From the NCBI RefSeq assembly GCF_005491205.1, contig NZ_CP028035.1:2046001-2110000 (forward strand): 64,000 nt of DNA. Direction: 5' to 3'. Both the position numbers and the translations under genes were made by a program. The notes beneath the pieces were generated by a model. The model was not told where the DNA came from and searched no databases. It worked only from the letters and a program-made list of their open reading frames with translations. This DNA comes from Nissabacter sp. SGAir0207. GTDB taxonomy: Bacteria; Pseudomonadota; Gammaproteobacteria; Enterobacterales; Enterobacteriaceae. Every line of letters starts with the position of its first letter. Positions within the stretch are counted from its first letter, which is position 1. Below are positions 17,889-27,117 of this stretch, piece after piece.

Positions 17889-18018
17889 GGACTTTTTCGC
17901 CTCAGAGAGAATTAAACCGGATGGGGTGCCGGACTGCGCGGCACGCTGTTATTTATTGGTGAGCCATTAGTTGAGTAACTTAACTGTTCACCCGGTGAAT
18001 AAAAATGATCTCACCCAC

Positions 18019-18041
18019 AAAATTGAAACACTGTTTCTTTT
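18019..18041. promoter_or_regulatory. KdgR-like operator upstream of kdgT
   Basis: The core GAAACACTGTTTC (18025-18037) is a near-perfect inverted repeat inside AAAATTGAAACA / TGTTTCTTTTTT, matching the KdgR consensus of GAAA and TTTC half-sites with A/T-rich flanks. It lies between fsaA's terminator and kdgT, on the kdgT side. Confidence 0.65.
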
Positions 18042-18134
18042 TTTGTGAATGCCCAGGTTCATCTTCTCATCATCGTTGGCTAAAAAATCTCATTGAGATC
18101 TCATTCGCTTAAAAAAAGCGCAGCGTGGGGGCAT

Positions 18135-18158
18135 AAAAAAGCCCGCCAGCGGCGGGCT
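18135..18158 (-). terminator. Intrinsic terminator of fsaA
   Basis: GCCCGCC (18141-18147) pairs with GGCGGGC (18151-18157); six T's follow on the minus strand (complement of 18135-18140). Confidence 0.88.
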
Positions 18159-18173
18159 TGCGTTCGAGCAGCC

Positions 18174-18839
18174 TTAGCCCAGATGGCGGGCACCAAACGC
18201 ATGTTGCCAGTCATCGCTGAAGGCGCGGGTGGCGGCCTCCACCGCCGGGGTGGAGAGCATTTGCTCCGCCACATCCACCGGCAAGGTAATGGCGCGGCAA
18301 CCGGCCAGCAGGCAATCCACTGCCTGACGCGGGGTGCGGAAACTGGCCGCCAGCACCTGGGCGTGCGGCGCGTGCTGGGTCAGCAGGCTCTGCAACTGGC
18401 GCACCATCTCAATGCCATCACTGCCCTGCGCATCCAGCCGGTTGACGTAGGGCGCGACATACTCCGCGCCAGCCAGCGCCGCCAGCAACCCCTGCCCCGC
18501 GCCGTAGACGGCGGTGCCGAGCGTCGGAATGCCCAGCCCCTTGAGCATCTTGATCGCCGCCAGACCCTCGGCATTCACCGGCACCTTGACGATCAACCCC
18601 GGCACCCGCTGCGTCAGCAGCTGCGCCTCGGCCACCATGCCATCGGCCTGCTCCGCCAGCACCTGGGCGAACAGCTTGCCCGTCCCGCCCAGCGCATCAC
18701 GCAGCGCGGGCAGCACCTCCCACAGCGGCTTGCCCGCGCGCGCCACGATGCTCGGGTTGGTGGTGACGCCCTGCAACGGCAGGATACGCGCCAAACGTTT
18801 GACGGCATTGACGTCCGCCGTGTCCAGATATAGCTCCAT
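18174..18839 (-). CDS. fsaA: Fructose-6-phosphate aldolase (transaldolase-like)
   Basis: 221 residues, the short transaldolase-like subfamily. The Schiff-base lysine is Lys85 ([11 protein letters not shown]), and Tyr131 ([13 protein letters not shown]) is the residue that separates FSA from true transaldolases; [13 protein letters not shown] and [18 protein letters not shown] are family blocks. It cleaves fructose 6-phosphate to dihydroxyacetone and glyceraldehyde 3-phosphate, or condenses related pairs, in the cytosol. It is divergent from ybiY-ybiW across 129 bp; in E. coli the three genes are also linked. Context suggests handling of C3 units around the glycyl radical enzyme; the physiological substrate is unknown. 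Confidence 0.92.
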   Translation of the reverse strand: MELYLDTADVNAVKRLARILPLQGVTTNPSIVARAGKPLWEVLPALRDALGGTGKLFAQVLAEQADGMVAEAQLLTQRVPGLIVKVPVNAEGLAAIKMLKGLGIPTLGTAVYGAGQGLLAALAGAEYVAPYVNRLDAQGSDGIEMVRQLQSLLTQHAPHAQVLAASFRTPRQAVDCLLAGCRAITLPVDVAEQMLSTPAVEAATRAFSDDWQHAFGARHLG

Positions 18840-18903
18840 CTCACTCTCCTGAATGGCTCAATTTCACACTGTTTGCATGGTAGACGAAAAAGCCTGCCTC
18901 TTG

Positions 18904-18917
18904 TTGACCCTTATCAA
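18904..18917. promoter_or_regulatory. FNR-like site between fsaA and ybiY
   Basis: TTGACCCTTATCAA matches the FNR consensus TTGAT-N4-ATCAA with one mismatch. Glycyl radical enzymes are destroyed by oxygen, so anaerobic activation here makes sense. The site is 52 bp before the ybiY start codon. Confidence 0.6.
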
Positions 18918-18923
18918 AATACC

Positions 18924-18957
18924 TTTCGTTCGAAACAACTTTAATCTACGAACGAAA
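18924..18957. promoter_or_regulatory. Nested inverted repeats, candidate repressor operator of ybiYW
   Basis: TTTCGTTCG (18924-18932) and CGAACGAAA (18949-18957) are perfect 9-base inverted arms separated by 16 bp; the left arm also forms its own TTTCG-TT-CGAAA palindrome (18924-18935). The right arm abuts the ribosome site of ybiY. This resembles DeoR-family operators, and a DeoR regulator (yciT) lies just beyond ybiW. Confidence 0.55.
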
Positions 18958-18968
18958 AAGGAGTCCCT

Positions 18969-19868
18969 ATGCTGTTTAACCTGCAACGCTACTCAACCCA
19001 TGACGGCCCCGGCATCCGCACCGTTGTATTCCTGAAGGGGTGCTCGCTGGGCTGCCGCTGGTGCCAGAACCCGGAGAGCCGCGCCCGCACCGCGGAGCTG
19101 CTGTATGACGCGCGCCGCTGCCTGACCGGGTGCCACGCCTGCCAGCAGATCTGCCCGCACGCCGTGGAGATGGCGGATGGCCGCCCCCGGCTGCACCGCG
19201 ATCGCCTGACGCCCGAGGATCTGCCGCGGCTCGCTGCCGCCTGCCCGACCCAAGCCCTGACGCTGTGCGGCGAGGCGCTCGATCTGGAGGCGGTGGTGGA
19301 AACCGTGCTGCGCGACCGCCCCTTCTACCAGCGCAGCGGCGGGGGCGTCACCCTCTCCGGCGGCGAGCCGTTCATGCAGCCGGAGGCGTGCGCCACGCTG
19401 TTGCAGCGCTGCCGCGCCGAGGGGCTGCACACCGCGGTCGAGAGCTGCCTGCATGTGCCGTGGGCCTACATCGCCCCGTCGCTGCCCCACCTGTCGCTGC
19501 TGCTGGCGGATCTCAAGCATGTTGATGAGGCGCGTTTCCACGACTGGACGGACGGCTCCGCCAAACGGGTGCTGGATAACTTCCGCCGGTTGAAGGAGGC
19601 CGGTACGCCGCTGATTGTGCGGGTGCCAGTGATCCCCGGTTTCAACGCCGATTGCGCCTCGCTGCGCGCCATCATCGATTTTGCTGCCGACGAGACACGC
19701 TGCAACGAGATCCATTTCCTGCCCTACCACACGCTTGGCATCCAGAAGTATGCCCTGCTTGACCAACCCTACCGCGCCCCGGCCGTCCCTCTGGATGACC
19801 CGGACCTGCTGGCCTTTGCCTGCCACCATGCCCGGCGGCGCGGCCTGACTGCCCTGCTGAGAGGATAA
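18969..19868 (+). CDS. ybiY: Glycyl radical enzyme activating protein
   Basis: 299 residues of the radical SAM activase family. The cluster motif C-x3-C-x2-C is at Cys25, Cys29 and Cys32 ([12 protein letters not shown]); [13 protein letters not shown] is the SAM-binding GGE region; LADLKHVD and [12 protein letters not shown] are typical of activases. A ferredoxin-like insert with CHACQQICP (near residue 56) and CPTQAL (near 89) follows the first motif. It abstracts a hydrogen from the C-terminal glycine of its partner enzyme using S-adenosylmethionine. The start at 18969 follows AAAAAGGAG. Three bases separate its stop from ybiW, so the two are co-translated. E. coli YbiY is the closest protein I recall. 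Confidence 0.93.
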   Translation: MLFNLQRYSTHDGPGIRTVVFLKGCSLGCRWCQNPESRARTAELLYDARRCLTGCHACQQICPHAVEMADGRPRLHRDRLTPEDLPRLAAACPTQALTLCGEALDLEAVVETVLRDRPFYQRSGGGVTLSGGEPFMQPEACATLLQRCRAEGLHTAVESCLHVPWAYIAPSLPHLSLLLADLKHVDEARFHDWTDGSAKRVLDNFRRLKEAGTPLIVRVPVIPGFNADCASLRAIIDFAADETRCNEIHFLPYHTLGIQKYALLDQPYRAPAVPLDDPDLLAFACHHARRRGLTALLRG

Positions 19869-19871
19869 ACC

Positions 19872-22304
19872 ATGACCCAACTCAATCTTGATATTCTAAG
19901 CGACCGCATCCGCGCCCATAAGGCGGCGCTGGTTTCCATCGTCAAGCCGCCGATCTGCACCGAGCGCGCCGAGCACTACACCGCCATCTACCAACAGCAT
20001 CAGGACAAGCCGCTGCCGGTGCGCCGCGCGCTGGCGCTGGCCCACCACCTGGCGCAGCGCACCATCTGGATCAAGCATGATGAGCTGATTGTCGGCAATC
20101 AGGCCAGTCAGGTGCGCGCCGCGCCCATCTTCCCGGAGTACACCGTCGGCTGGATTGAGAAGGAGATCGACGATCTGGCCGATCGCCCCGGCGCGGGCTT
20201 CTCGGTATCGGCCGAAGACAAGGCGGTGCTGCACCGTGTCTGCCCGTGGTGGCGCGGCCAGACGGTGCAGGATCGCTGCTACGGCATGTTCACCGATGAG
20301 CAGAAGGCGCTGCTGGAGGCTGGTATCATCAAGGCCGAGGGCAACATGACCTCCGGCGACGCCCATTTGGCGGTCAACTACCCGCTGCTGCTGTCGCTTG
20401 GCCTGCACGGGCTGCGCGCCAAGGTGGCGGAGCGCCGCGAACGGCTGGCGCTCACTGACTGGGATGACCTGCATAAAGAGCAGTTCCTGAAGGCGATTGA
20501 CCTGACGCTCGAGGCGCTCTCCCAGCACATCCTGCGTTTTGCCGTGCTGGCGCGTGAGATGGCGGCCAGCGAAAGGCGTGAGGCGCGCCGGGCTGAGCTG
20601 AACCAGATCGCCGCCAACTGCGAGCGGATTGCCCACCAGCCGCCGGAAACCTTCTGGCAGGCGTTGCAGCTCTGCTATTTCGTGCAACTGGTGTTGCAGA
20701 TTGAGTCCAATGGCCACTCTGTCTCCTTTGGCCGGTTGGACCAGTACCTCTACCCGTGGTATCGCCGCGACGTGGAGCTGACCGGCACCCTGCCGCGCGA
20801 ACAGGCGATCGAGCTGCTGCACGGCTGCTGGCTGAAGTTGCTGGAGGTGAACAAGATCCGCTCCGGCAGCCACTCCAAGGCCTCGGCGGGCAGCCCGCTC
20901 TACCAGAACGTCACCATCGGTGGGCAGATCTGGGCCGACGGCCGCGCGCGTGACGCGGTCAACCCGCTCTCCTACGCGGTGCTGGAGTCCTGCGGCCGCC
21001 TGCGCTCCACCCAGCCCAACCTGAGCGTGCGCTACCATGCGGGCATGAGCGATGACTTTTTGGATGCCTGCGTGCAGGTGATCCGCTGCGGCTTTGGTAT
21101 GCCCGCGTTCAATAATGATGAGATTGTGATCCCCGAGTTCATCAAGCTGGGCGTGGAGGAGGCGGACGCCTATGACTACGCCGCCATCGGCTGCATCGAA
21201 ACCGCGGTCGGCGGCAAGTGGGGCTATCGCTGCACCGGCATGAGCTTCATCAACTTCGCCCGCGTGATGCTGGCGGCGCTGGAACAGGGGCGCGACGCCC
21301 AGAGCGGCCATACCTTCCTGCCGCAGGCGCAGGGGCTGTCACAAGGGAACTTCACGGATTTCGCGCAGGTGATGGCGGCCTGGGATCGTCAAATCCGCTA
21401 CTACACCCGCAAATCGATTGAGATTGAGTGCGTGGTGGACACGGTGCTGGAGGAGAATGCCCATGACATCCTCTGCTCGGCGCTGGTGGATGATTGCATC
21501 GAGCGCGGCAAAAGCATCAAGCAGGGCGGCGCGAAGTATGACTGGGTTTCCGGCTTGCAGGTCGGCATTGCCAACCTCGGCAACAGCCTGGCGGCGGTCA
21601 GGACGCTGGTGTTTGAGCAGGGGCTGGTTGGCCAGCAGCAACTGGCGGCGGCGCTGGCCAGCGACTTTGACGGGCTGGATGGCGAGATGCTGCGCCAACG
21701 GCTGATCAATGGCGCGCCCAAATATGGCAATGACCGGGACGAGGTGGATCAGCTGCTGGTGCGCGCCTACCAGACCTACATTGATGAGCTGAAGCAGTAC
21801 CACAATACCCGCTTTGGCCGTGGCCCGATTGGCGGCACCTACTACGCTGGCACCTCCTCCATCTCCGCCAACGTGCCGTTTGGCGCGGCCACCCCCGCCA
21901 CCCCAGATGGCCGCAAGGCCCATACGCCGCTGGCGGAGGGGGCCAGCCCAGCCTCCGGCACCGACACCCTTGGCCCGACGGCGGTGTTCAACTCGCTGGG
22001 CAAATTGCCGACCGCGGCAATTTTGGGCGGCGTGCTGCTCAACCAGAAACTCAACCCGGCGACGCTCGACAACCCGCGTGACCGCGAGAAGCTGATGGCG
22101 ATGCTGCGCACCTTCTTTGAGGCGCACCGGGGCTGGCACGTGCAGTACAACATCGTGTCACGCGACACGCTGCTGGCCGCCAAGGCGCATCCAGACCAGT
22201 ACCGCGACCTGGTGGTGCGGGTCGCGGGCTACTCAGCCTTCTTTACGGCCTTATCGCCAGACGCTCAGGATGATATTATTGCGCGTACCGAACACACGCT
22301 CTGA
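19872..22304 (+). CDS. ybiW: Glycyl radical enzyme of the YbiW (PflF) type
   Basis: 810 residues, the length of E. coli YbiW, to which it aligns throughout as recalled. The thiyl-radical cysteine is Cys441 followed by Ile and Glu443 ([12 protein letters not shown]), and the radical glycine is Gly786 in RVAGYSAFF near the C terminus. The single Cys with a Glu two residues later is the dehydratase/eliminase pattern (as in glycerol and diol dehydratases); pyruvate formate-lyase has a Cys-Cys pair. The old name formate acetyltransferase is therefore probably wrong; the true substrate is unknown. Cytosolic and oxygen-sensitive. Activated by the adjacent YbiY. Confidence 0.93.
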   Translation: MTQLNLDILSDRIRAHKAALVSIVKPPICTERAEHYTAIYQQHQDKPLPVRRALALAHHLAQRTIWIKHDELIVGNQASQVRAAPIFPEYTVGWIEKEIDDLADRPGAGFSVSAEDKAVLHRVCPWWRGQTVQDRCYGMFTDEQKALLEAGIIKAEGNMTSGDAHLAVNYPLLLSLGLHGLRAKVAERRERLALTDWDDLHKEQFLKAIDLTLEALSQHILRFAVLAREMAASERREARRAELNQIAANCERIAHQPPETFWQALQLCYFVQLVLQIESNGHSVSFGRLDQYLYPWYRRDVELTGTLPREQAIELLHGCWLKLLEVNKIRSGSHSKASAGSPLYQNVTIGGQIWADGRARDAVNPLSYAVLESCGRLRSTQPNLSVRYHAGMSDDFLDACVQVIRCGFGMPAFNNDEIVIPEFIKLGVEEADAYDYAAIGCIETAVGGKWGYRCTGMSFINFARVMLAALEQGRDAQSGHTFLPQAQGLSQGNFTDFAQVMAAWDRQIRYYTRKSIEIECVVDTVLEENAHDILCSALVDDCIERGKSIKQGGAKYDWVSGLQVGIANLGNSLAAVRTLVFEQGLVGQQQLAAALASDFDGLDGEMLRQRLINGAPKYGNDRDEVDQLLVRAYQTYIDELKQYHNTRFGRGPIGGTYYAGTSSISANVPFGAATPATPDGRKAHTPLAEGASPASGTDTLGPTAVFNSLGKLPTAAILGGVLLNQKLNPATLDNPRDREKLMAMLRTFFEAHRGWHVQYNIVSRDTLLAAKAHPDQYRDLVVRVAGYSAFFTALSPDAQDDIIARTEHTL

Positions 22305-22320
22305 GAAACCTCGGTTTTTT
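22305..22320 (+). terminator. Weak terminator after ybiW
   Basis: A five-base stem AAACC (22306-22310) with GGTTT (22313-22317) runs into a T-tract. Short, so read-through into yciT is possible. Confidence 0.45.
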
Positions 22321-22372
22321 TCAGCAACACTATCGTGGCAGCCGGTTGGCTGCCCTTTTCGTCTGGGCCGTT

Positions 22373-23119
22373 ATGAACGCACGACAACAACATATTATGC
22401 AGGTGGTCAACCAACATCGCCGGGTGAGCGTCACTACCCTCGCGCAGCAGTGCGGCGTTTCGGAAGTCACCATCCGGCAAGACCTGAACCGGCTCGAGCA
22501 ACGCAGCTACCTCAAGCGTATCCACGGCTACGCCGTGGCGATTGAGAGCGACGATCTGGACGCGCGCATGATGTCCAACTTCGCGCAAAAGCAGAAGCTG
22601 GCGCAGTATGCCGCTTCGCTGGTGGAGGATGGGGAGACCATCTTTATCGAGAGTGGCAGCAGCAACGCCCTGCTGGCGCGCTACCTGGCCGAGCGTAAGC
22701 ACATTACGCTGATCACCGTCAGTAGCTATATCGCCCACCTGTTGCGCCCCACCCCCTGTGAGGTGATCTTGCTGGGCGGCATGTACCAGAAAGAGAGCGA
22801 AACCGTGGTTGGCCCGCTGACCCGGCTCTGCATTCAGCAGCTCCACTTCAGCAAGGCCTTTATCGGCATTGACGGCTTCTCCGTCGAGAGCGGCTTTACC
22901 GGCCGTGACATGATGCGCGCCGACGTGGTCAACACCCTATTGGCGAAGGGCGCGCAGAATATCGTGCTGACCGACTCCTCCAAGTTCGGCCACATCACCC
23001 CCAACGTGCTTGGCCCGCTGGACTCCTTCAGCCGGGTGATCACCGATGACAAGTTGCCCGCGCACTATGGGCAGGCGCTGGAGGCGCAGGGCATCCAGGT
23101 CGATCGCGTGGGCGAGTGA
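22373..23119 (+). CDS. yciT: DeoR-family transcriptional regulator YciT
   Basis: 248 residues. N-terminal [15 protein letters not shown], then [24 protein letters not shown]; sensor domain with [16 protein letters not shown], a modified phosphate-binding loop, and [23 protein letters not shown]. The match to E. coli YciT is strong from memory. The ATG at 22373 corresponds to YciT's start although its ribosome site is weak; a TTG nine codons earlier is less likely. In E. coli yciT is next to osmB, as it roughly is here, but in this genome it directly follows ybiW, so control of the fsaA/ybiYW module is plausible. Convergent with araD across six bases. Confidence 0.9.
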   Translation: MNARQQHIMQVVNQHRRVSVTTLAQQCGVSEVTIRQDLNRLEQRSYLKRIHGYAVAIESDDLDARMMSNFAQKQKLAQYAASLVEDGETIFIESGSSNALLARYLAERKHITLITVSSYIAHLLRPTPCEVILLGGMYQKESETVVGPLTRLCIQQLHFSKAFIGIDGFSVESGFTGRDMMRADVVNTLLAKGAQNIVLTDSSKFGHITPNVLGPLDSFSRVITDDKLPAHYGQALEAQGIQVDRVGE

Positions 23120-23125
23120 CCGCCC

Positions 23126-23821
23126 TTACTGGCCGTAGTAGGCGTTTTTGCCGTGCTTGCGCAAGTAGTGTTTGTCCAGCAACTGCGGCTGCATCGCTGG
23201 CAGGTCAGGCGTGAGCTGGCGCGAGAAGATGCCCATATAGGCCACCTCCTCCAGTACCACCGCGTTGTGCACCGCGTTGTCGGCGTCGCTGCCCCAGGCG
23301 AAGGGGCCGTGTGAGTGCACCAGCACCGCCGGCACCTGCTGCGGGTCGATGCGGCGCTCGCGGAAGGTCTCCACAATCACCTCCCCGGTCTCCCACTCGT
23401 AGCGGCCGGCAATCTCCGCCTCATGCATCAGCCGGGTACAGGGGATCGGGCCGTAGAAGTAGTCGGCATGGGTGGTGCCCCACGCCGGGATGTCCAGCCC
23501 GGCCTGCGACCAAATGGTGGCATGGCGCGAGTGGGTATGGACAATGCCACCAATGCCGGCAAAGTTGAGGTAGAGCACGCGGTGGGTATCGGTATCCGAG
23601 GAGGGTTTCTTCGTGCCCTCGACCACCCGGCCGCTCTCCAGCTCCACCACCACCATATCCTCCGCCGTCATGTGCGCGTACTCCACCCCGGATGGCTTGA
23701 TCACCACCAGCCCCTGCTGCCGGTCAACGGCACTGACATTGCCCCAGGTAAAAGTGACCAGATTATGGCGCGGCAGGGCCAGGTTGGCCTCCAGAACCTG
23801 TTGTTTTAATTCAGTAAGCAT
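23126..23821 (-). CDS. araD: L-ribulose-5-phosphate 4-epimerase (AraD/SgbE/UlaF family)
   Basis: 231 residues, the exact length of E. coli AraD. Zinc ligands and catalytic residues are in the usual places: [13 protein letters not shown] (two His), [10 protein letters not shown] (His), with TWGNVSA, KPSGVEY and [14 protein letters not shown] around the phosphate site, and the C-terminal [15 protein letters not shown]. It interconverts L-ribulose 5-phosphate and D-xylulose 5-phosphate. Neither araBA nor ascorbate or gulonate pathway genes are nearby, so it is an orphan copy whose feeding pathway is unclear. Of three clustered ATGs (23839, 23824, 23821) the last has the best spacing to AAAGGA and matches family length. 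Confidence 0.9.
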   Translation of the reverse strand: MLTELKQQVLEANLALPRHNLVTFTWGNVSAVDRQQGLVVIKPSGVEYAHMTAEDMVVVELESGRVVEGTKKPSSDTDTHRVLYLNFAGIGGIVHTHSRHATIWSQAGLDIPAWGTTHADYFYGPIPCTRLMHEAEIAGRYEWETGEVIVETFRERRIDPQQVPAVLVHSHGPFAWGSDADNAVHNAVVLEEVAYMGIFSRQLTPDLPAMQPQLLDKHYLRKHGKNAYYGQ

Positions 23822-24270
23822 CATCGTGTCCTTTATCACTGCGCTGATGCCCTATTCTGGGAGCGCGCCCGCATGGCCGGTATGGGCGAAATCGCTAAAG
23901 AGTGCGTAGAAACCTGCTGTCTGCGGCGGCTTGTCATTTTGTGCGGCGGCATTTTTTTGGGAAACAAATTAAGAATATTTACCTACCAGTAGTAACGGCG
24001 ATAAATAAAATAGGCGCCAATTGGGATGCCCCGTCCGGGTGTTTTGGCCGCGCTTTTTGCGGTGGCGCAAAATAGAACGCCGGCAGCGCGGGTTTATTTC
24101 CGGCTTTGGCCGGCATGGGCGTGGATAATCCCTATTATCTGCTGTGTGAAATTCGCCCGGCAGAGACGCTAACCCCGGCATTATTGCCTATAATGAAGTG
24201 AATGCCAGGACGGAGTGATAAATTTCACTTAAGTCTATAGTGGGCATGTTCACCTTCAAGGAGATATAAA
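23822..24270. other. Divergent intergenic region araD / osmB
   Basis: 449 bp without a convincing gene. The middle (about 23935-24010) is AT-rich; the part around 24050-24120 is GC-rich with imperfect GCCGG/CCGGC repeats resembling a repetitive extragenic element. The right end holds the osmB promoter. A 70-codon minus-strand frame at 23969-24181 has no ribosome site and an Arg/Pro-rich product and was not accepted. Confidence 0.55.
24183..24200 (+). promoter_or_regulatory. Candidate osmB promoter -10 element
   Basis: CCTATAATG with TATAAT at 24189-24194, 77 bp before the osmB ATG and with no good -35. A C before TATAAT is favoured by the stationary-phase sigma factor, which drives osmB in E. 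coli. Confidence 0.4.
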
Positions 24271-24489
24271 ATGATGAAGTTCAACAAACGTTTGGCGACT
24301 GCTGCTCTGGCTGCCACCCTGGCGCTGTCCCTCTCTGCCTGCTCCAACATGTCGCACCGTGACCGCAACACCGCCATCGGCGCGGGCGCGGGCGCACTGG
24401 GCGGCGCAGTCCTGACTGACGGCAGCACCCTGGGTACTCTGGGCGGCGCAGCCATCGGCGGGATTATTGGTCACCAGGTTGATCGTTAA
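24271..24489 (+). CDS. osmB: Osmotically inducible lipoprotein OsmB
   Basis: 72 residues. Signal peptide with lipobox LSAC (Cys at residue 24), then HRDRNTAIGAGAGALGGAVL and LGTLGGAAIGGIIGHQVDR, a Gly-zipper pattern nearly identical to E. coli OsmB (72 residues). An outer-membrane lipoprotein induced by high osmolarity and in stationary phase. AAGGAGATATAA precedes the first ATG; a second ATG is adjacent. Next to yciH and yciT as in E. coli. Confidence 0.95.
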   Translation: MMKFNKRLATAALAATLALSLSACSNMSHRDRNTAIGAGAGALGGAVLTDGSTLGTLGGAAIGGIIGHQVDR

Positions 24490-24720
24490 TTCACGCGTAA
24501 ATAAATGTCTGCCTGGGTAAAGTTATTTACCCGCCGCGCAGAGAGGCGAAAGATTCGCCGCAGGATCGTTTGATAATAAGAATGTCGGCCCCATGAGGGG
24601 GCGAGAGTTAAAACAATGATGTGCGCTATTTTTTATTCGCCAGTGCGAAAAGAATATCGCCGCCACCTTTCGCGATGGCTCCTTAAGCCACAGGTTTAAC
24701 GACGCTCAGCAACCCAACAC

Positions 24721-24752
24721 AACCCGCGAGGCATGCCCCGCGGGTTTTCTGT
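24721..24752 (+). terminator. Hairpin between osmB and yciH
   Basis: AACCCGCG (24721-24728) pairs with CGCGGGTT (24739-24746) around an inner GGCATGCC, followed on the plus strand by TTTTCTGTTTT. It would stop plus-strand transcripts entering the convergent yciH gene. Confidence 0.7.
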
Positions 24753-24753
24753 T

Positions 24754-25077
24754 TTAGCCACCGGCCAGTTTGACTTTCATTCCCTTGGCTTCCAGCAGCT
24801 GTTGCAGCAATTCCCGTTTGTCGCCCTGGATCTCAATGACGCCCTCCTTCACCGACCCGCCACAGCCGCACTTCTTTTTCAACTCGGCCGCCAGCTTTTC
24901 CAGCGCCGCGTCATCCAGATCAATGCCGGTGATGACGCAGACGCCCTTGCCCTTGCGGCCGCTGGTCTGGCGCTGGATGCGCACCACACCATCGCCCTTC
25001 GGGCGCGCCGGTTTGACCTCTGGCGCGCTGATGCGGCCGCTGTCGGTGGAGTAAACTAAAGGATTGTCTCGGCTCAT
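24754..25077 (-). CDS. yciH: SUI1/eIF1-like translation factor YciH
   Basis: 107 residues (E. coli 108). The C-terminal two thirds is a SUI1 domain: KGKGVCVITGIDLDD, AAELKKKCGCGGSVKEGVIEIQGDKRE. The protein is related to eukaryotic initiation factor 1 and acts on the 30S ribosome; its role in bacteria is modest and debated. The start at 25077 is 10 bp below the pyrF stop, preceded by GAGAAGAGC, so the pair is an operon as in E. coli. Confidence 0.95.
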   Translation of the reverse strand: MSRDNPLVYSTDSGRISAPEVKPARPKGDGVVRIQRQTSGRKGKGVCVITGIDLDDAALEKLAAELKKKCGCGGSVKEGVIEIQGDKRELLQQLLEAKGMKVKLAGG

Positions 25078-25087
25078 GCTCTTCTCC

Positions 25088-25816
25088 TCAGGCCAGGCTG
25101 GCCAGAATGGTGCGCAGGGTGGCGGCCGGATCGGCGGACTGGGTAATCGGGCGGCCGATCACCATATAGTCCACGCCCGCCGCCTGCGCCTGCTCCGGGG
25201 TCATGATGCGGCGCTGGTCGCCCGCCTCGCTGCCCGCCGGACGGATGCCGGGGGTGATCAGCTGGAACGCCTGACCGCAGCGCTGTTTCAGCCGCACCGC
25301 CTCATGGGCGGAGCAGACCACGCCATCCAGCCCGCAGTCGCGGGTCAGCAGCGCCAGACGCTCGGCGTGCTCGGCCGGTGACAGGTCGATGCCCACATCG
25401 CGCAGATCCTCCGCCTCCATGCTGGTCAGCACCGTGACCGCAATCAGCAGCGGCGCGTCCGCCCCAAAGGGCACCAGCGCCTCACGCGCGGCGGTCATCA
25501 TGCGGCGGCCGCCGCCAGCGTGGACGTTGACCATCCAGACGCCGAGATCGGCCGCGGCCGCCACCGCTTTGGCGACGGTGTTGGGGATGTCGTGGAATTT
25601 AAGGTCAAGAAACAGCTCAAAGCCCCGGCTGTGCAGGTCGCGCACCAGTTGCGGCCCAAACAGGGTGAACATCTCCTTGCCGATCTTCAGCCGACAGTCG
25701 CGGGGATCGATGCGGTCGGCAAAGGCCAGTGCGGCCGCCTTGTCGGCATAGTCGAGCGCGACAACAACCGGGGAGGAGACAGGGAGACGGGAGGTCGGGG
25801 TGTGGGCAGACGCCAT
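25088..25816 (-). CDS. pyrF: Orotidine 5'-phosphate decarboxylase
   Basis: 242 residues (E. coli 245). The active-site Asp-Lys-Asp signature is [11 protein letters not shown], with VVALDYADK at the front of the barrel and [21 protein letters not shown] near the phosphate site. It makes UMP from OMP in pyrimidine synthesis. The ATG at 25816 is preceded by AAGGATGAAGAA and gives the family length; the long in-frame upstream extension has no ribosome site. First gene of pyrF-yciH, 125 bp below lapB. Confidence 0.96.
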   Translation of the reverse strand: MASAHTPTSRLPVSSPVVVALDYADKAAALAFADRIDPRDCRLKIGKEMFTLFGPQLVRDLHSRGFELFLDLKFHDIPNTVAKAVAAAADLGVWMVNVHAGGGRRMMTAAREALVPFGADAPLLIAVTVLTSMEAEDLRDVGIDLSPAEHAERLALLTRDCGLDGVVCSAHEAVRLKQRCGQAFQLITPGIRPAGSEAGDQRRIMTPEQAQAAGVDYMVIGRPITQSADPAATLRTILASLA

Positions 25817-25941
25817 TTCTTCATCCTTATGCGCAGGTGGGGGCAGGATTCGCCGTTTTAACCGCCCGCATTCTACATGCCAGCGGACGGAAAGCCCAGC
25901 CGCCCGCCCGCCGGTGGCGCTGGCCGGTGAAGAAAGCGCCG

Positions 25942-27111
25942 CTACTGGCCGTCGAGGCCGCGGATTGGCTTGACCGAGGCCCACGCCCGGCAGGAGGGGC
26001 AGTGCCAGTAGAGGGAGTGGGCGGTGAAGCCGCACTTGTGGCAGCGGTAGCGCGGCTTGGTGCGGATCTGCTCGCCCACCATGTCGCGCAGCAGTTGCAG
26101 GCTCTCTTTGGCGCGCCCCTCCTCTGCGTCCGCCAGGTGGTAATCCATCAGGCGGTAGAAGACGCGCATCGTCGGGTGGCGCTGCAACTGGCGGTTGATA
26201 TAGACCTGCGCCACGTCGCGCCCCTCATCCCGCTCCAAAATCTCCGCCAGATAGAGCTCGGCGATCGCCCCGGTGTTGCTCTCCACGCAGCGCTTGAGGA
26301 AGGCCGTCCACTGCTCTGGCTGTTGCAGGTGCTGGTAGCACTCATGCAGCATGGTCAGCGCCTCGCTGACCATCTCCTTATCCTGCTCCAGTACCCGCTC
26401 CAGCGCGGCGGCGGCTTTCGCCCACTCGCCCTGCGCCATCAGGATACGCCCCTGCATGATGGAGATGCGCGCACAGTCGCGATCGGCGGCGAAGCCCTTC
26501 TTCAGCAACGCCATGGCGCGGTCGAGATCGTCGCTGCCCATCGCCAGCAGCGCCAGTTCGCAGTAGAAGTGGGCGATCTCGGCGCGCTTGTCCTCCTTGC
26601 CGAGGCGGGTGAGTTTCTCCGCCACGTCGATGGCCTTCTGCCAGTCGCTGGTGGCCTGATGGATCACCAACAACTGTTGCAGCGCGGAGTGCTGGAAATC
26701 CTCCTCCTTGATCAACTGGGTGAACATGTCCTCCGCCCGGTCATAGAGGCCGGCCGCCATGTAGTCACGGCCCAGTTGCTGCACCGCCAGCAAACGCTGC
26801 TCGAAGCTCAGGGAGGCGCTCTCCATCAACGCCTGATGGATGCGGATGGCCCGGTCAACCTCGCCGCGCGAGCGGAACAGGTTGCCCAGCGTCAGGTGGG
26901 CCTCCACGGTGGTGCTGTCCTCTTTCAGCATGTCGAGGAACAGGTCTACCGCTTTGTCCTGCTGGTTGGAGAGCAGGAAGTTGACGCCAGCCACATACTC
27001 CCGTGACAGGCGGTTCGCCTCCTGCTGTTTGTTCTGCTGAGCACTCCGGTGACCCATGTACCAGCCGTAGGCGGCAGCCACGGGCAACAACAGAAACAGC
27101 AGCTCTAACAT
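25942..27111 (-). CDS. lapB: LPS assembly regulator LapB
   Basis: 389 residues as in E. coli. A single N-terminal membrane anchor ([19 protein letters not shown]), a cytoplasmic array of TPR repeats (about 35-340), and a C-terminal rubredoxin-like zinc/iron site [18 protein letters not shown]. It adapts LpxC to the FtsH protease and so limits lipid A synthesis. The start is six bases from the lapA stop, so the two are co-translated. Essential or nearly so in E. coli. Confidence 0.97.
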   Translation of the reverse strand: MLELLFLLLPVAAAYGWYMGHRSAQQNKQQEANRLSREYVAGVNFLLSNQQDKAVDLFLDMLKEDSTTVEAHLTLGNLFRSRGEVDRAIRIHQALMESASLSFEQRLLAVQQLGRDYMAAGLYDRAEDMFTQLIKEEDFQHSALQQLLVIHQATSDWQKAIDVAEKLTRLGKEDKRAEIAHFYCELALLAMGSDDLDRAMALLKKGFAADRDCARISIMQGRILMAQGEWAKAAAALERVLEQDKEMVSEALTMLHECYQHLQQPEQWTAFLKRCVESNTGAIAELYLAEILERDEGRDVAQVYINRQLQRHPTMRVFYRLMDYHLADAEEGRAKESLQLLRDMVGEQIRTKPRYRCHKCGFTAHSLYWHCPSCRAWASVKPIRGLDGQ

Positions 27112-27117
27112 AGAGGG

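Noticed and set aside
23969..24181. 70-codon minus-strand frame upstream of osmB
   Set aside because: No ribosome-binding site, Arg/Pro-rich product, and located in a region with repeat-like GC patches.
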